A stretch of DNA of 6,398 nt from an uncultured Clostridia bacterium (GTDB taxonomy: Bacteria > Bacillota > Clostridia > RUG12999): positions 1 to 6,398 of the forward strand of contig CATIYX010000082.1 of NCBI GenBank assembly GCA_949739095.1, given 5' to 3'. Under the pieces are notes generated by a model. That model made no database searches. It saw only the letters and a program-made list of their open reading frames with translations, and was not told where the DNA came from. This document shows, piece after piece, positions 4,964 to 6,398 of this stretch. A program made the translations under genes and the position numbers. Position 1 is the stretch's first letter. Each line of letters opens with the position of its first letter.

Positions 4964-6010
4964 TTACTTTGTCGCCGCTTCCCAATAGGAGGTATCAACG
5001 CTATCCTTGCTATCAATTTTCTTTTTGATTAAGCCTGTCTGGAAACCTAAATCAATGGTTTGCTGTATGCTCTTTTCGTCCGGATATCCGATTTGCGAAG
5101 CATCGCTTCCGTCCGGAATAACCAGTTCAAGCACTTTTTCTGTCATTGCAACCTGATGCTCCAGCGTGCTGCTTTTACCAATTTCATAGACAATGTTTGC
5201 CGCTTCTTCCGGATGTTCATTGGTATAGTTCCAGCCCTTGATGGTCGCTCTGATAAACCGTACGAGCAAATCCCGATTTTCTTCCGCCCACGAACGTTTC
5301 ACAAACAAGCAGTCCTCCAGCAGCGCCGCACCTTCTTTGTTCATGTCAATCACATTCAGGTCTTCTTCGCTGTATCCTTCTTCTAAAAGTAACAGATATT
5401 CGTTATAACTCATTGCCGAAGCTACGTCAAACTCTCCCGAAGTAAACTGGTCCATGGTAAAATCTTGTTGTTTCCAGTCAATGTCCGTTTCGGGATTCAG
5501 TCCGCCGAGCTGTGCCAATGCATAAAGCTCATACTGTCTGCCGCCAAACCAGCTTCCCACTTTTTTACCCTTCAAGTCCGCGCCGGACTTTATGCCGGAT
5601 TCTGCTTTTGCCACCAAATACTGCGGACTGCTGCGGAAAGTCTGAAATACGTTGATGAAGTCATACCCGCCTTCCTGATAGGTCAGCACGCTGCTATAGA
5701 ATGCGATACCAACCTGTGCAATATCGTTTTCCACCTGCTCCTCGGAGCTTACATCACCGCCGGGCAGAATTTCCACATCAATGCCTTCTTCTTCATAAAA
5801 CCCCTTTGCATCTGCAACATACAATCCTGCAAACTGCCCCTGCGGCAGCCACAAAGACTGTACCGTTATTTTGTCAAGCTGTTTGTCTCCCTGTGTGGTT
5901 GTATTTGCAGCTTGTTCTGTGCAGCCGCCCAGCACAACCCCCACAATGGAAACGGTCAATAATAATCCAATCACTTTTTTTATTTTCATTTTTGTCAACT
6001 CACTTTTCAT
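4964..6010 (-). CDS. ABC transporter substrate-binding lipoprotein, NMT1/ThiY-like
   Basis: A 348-residue exported solute-binding protein. A lysine-rich N-terminus and hydrophobic stretch end in the lipobox VLGGC, with C30 as the lipidated residue, so the mature protein is tethered outside the membrane. The core starts with LWLPQGQFAGLYVADAKGFY and EEEGIDVEILPGG, then GKKVGSWFGGRQYELYALAQ, blocks typical of NMT1/THI5-type proteins that bind pyrimidine thiamine precursors, riboflavin or similar heterocycles. The ligand cannot be fixed from sequence. Two starts are possible: 6010, or an ATG at 5989 giving MKIKKVIG and a 23-residue signal peptide of very usual size; neither has a strong ribosome binding site. 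The gene lies 23 nt after the permease stop and 13 nt before the DUF523 gene, indicating one operon. Confidence 0.9.
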   Translation of the reverse strand: MKSELTKMKIKKVIGLLLTVSIVGVVLGGCTEQAANTTTQGDKQLDKITVQSLWLPQGQFAGLYVADAKGFYEEEGIDVEILPGGDVSSEEQVENDIAQVGIAFYSSVLTYQEGGYDFINVFQTFRSSPQYLVAKAESGIKSGADLKGKKVGSWFGGRQYELYALAQLGGLNPETDIDWKQQDFTMDQFTSGEFDVASAMSYNEYLLLLEEGYSEEDLNVIDMNKEGAALLEDCLFVKRSWAEENRDLLVRFIRATIKGWNYTNEHPEEAANIVYEIGKSSTLEHQVAMTEKVLELVIPDGSDASQIGYPDEKSIQQTIDLGFQTGLIKKKIDSKDSVDTSYWEAATK

Positions 6011-6033
6011 TTATTTTTCTCTATCTATTTTTT

Positions 6034-6398
6034 CTATCGTGCCATCTTTTGTGACACATGCCATCTCAAGGTCCACCGTTCACAAAGGCAAATGCCGCCG
6101 TAGAGCAAAATACTGAATACCGCCACTACCACGATATATGCCCAGCCAATTTGTTTTTGGTTTCCCACCTTCAATGTATATTTTATCATATAGCCCAGTC
6201 CCGAGGTTTGGCTGGCAAAAAACTCACTGATAATCGTTGCAAGCATTGCTGCCGATACACCAATTTTGAGTGCCGTGAACACCGCCGGCAAGCTGTTTGG
6301 CATACGCAGTTTTATCAAAATCTTTGTTTTAGACGCGGCGTTTGCGCGCATGAAATCCAGCGCATTTTTCGGCAAATCGTTCAATCCTCTGAACGCCC
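6034..6398 (-). CDS. ABC transporter permease, C-terminal part (cut by window edge)
   Basis: The frame is open to the right edge, so only the last 120 residues are seen and the real start is outside. RGLNDLPKNALDFMRANAASKTKI followed in frame by LRMPNSLPAVFTALK is the cytoplasmic EAA-type loop that docks on the ATPase of SsuC/TauC/ThiX-like permeases. It is followed by hydrophobic segments KIGVSAAMLATIISEFFA and WAYIVVVAVFSILLYGGICL, and a short basic tail. It is the membrane partner of the downstream substrate-binding lipoprotein; an ATPase gene would be expected further right. A TTG codon at 6384 could be read as a start, but it falls in the middle of the family domain. Confidence 0.92.
   Translation of the reverse strand, partial: AFRGLNDLPKNALDFMRANAASKTKILIKLRMPNSLPAVFTALKIGVSAAMLATIISEFFASQTSGLGYMIKYTLKVGNQKQIGWAYIVVVAVFSILLYGGICLCERWTLRWHVSQKMAR

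Noticed and set aside
4951..5016. N-terminal extension of the DUF523 protein
   Set aside because: It would overlap the lipoprotein gene by about 50 bp; the family begins at KKILVSECLYG, which matches the internal ATG with its own binding site.
4321..5028. 235-codon open frame on the plus strand
   Set aside because: It is antisense to the DUF523 and lipoprotein genes, crosses the terminator, and has low-complexity Phe/Leu-rich composition typical of a shadow frame.
5465..5962. 165-codon open frame on the plus strand
   Set aside because: Lies wholly antisense to the well-supported substrate-binding lipoprotein and resembles no family.
5950..6060. TPP or FMN riboswitch ahead of the ABC genes
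   Set aside because: The operon starts right of the window, and the gap between permease and lipoprotein is only 23 nt, so no riboswitch can be seen or excluded here.

Overview
The window looks like chromosomal DNA from an anaerobic Firmicute of class Clostridia. This is inferred from a Cys-cluster Rrf2 regulator, a HydE radical-SAM maturase for [FeFe]-hydrogenase, strong TTGACA/TATAAT promoters, AGGAGG-type ribosome binding sites and moderate G+C. No tRNA, rRNA, CRISPR array or transposase gene is visible.

Layout. (1) 1-115 is a compact double-hairpin element, followed by an Rrf2/IscR-type regulator (116-553, +). (2) cysK (770-1699, -) is convergent with the regulator; the gap holds two hairpins. 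(3) 1700-2168 is a rich divergent control region. One consensus promoter drives cysK leftward and another drives hydE rightward. Each has a TAGGTT-type element just downstream of its -10 that fits an Rrf2 operator. The roughly 185-nt cysK leader holds a well-placed 10-codon ORF, MMYLPNEKRC, whose last sense codon is cysteine. Its stop overlaps the start of a second, 22-codon ORF containing a perfect 20-bp palindrome. (4) hydE (2169-3221) and mnmA (3218-4291) overlap by 4 bp and end at a strong bidirectional terminator (4411-4462). (5) On the minus strand, an ABC permease (cut by the right edge), a NMT1/ThiY-like substrate-binding lipoprotein (4964-6010) and a DUF523/TudS-like Fe-S protein (4486-4950) form an operon running into the same terminator.

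How the genes may work together (inference): the theme is sulfur and iron-sulfur metabolism. The regulator has three cysteines placed as in Fe-S-sensing IscR-like proteins. CysK makes cysteine, HydE is an Fe-S radical enzyme, MnmA puts sulfur into tRNA wobble uridine, and the DUF523 protein belongs to the family that includes thiouracil desulfidases. The ABC system probably imports a heterocyclic vitamin or precursor. The best candidate for something undescribed is the cysK leader, which looks like a cysteine-reading translational leader layered on an Rrf2-type operator.
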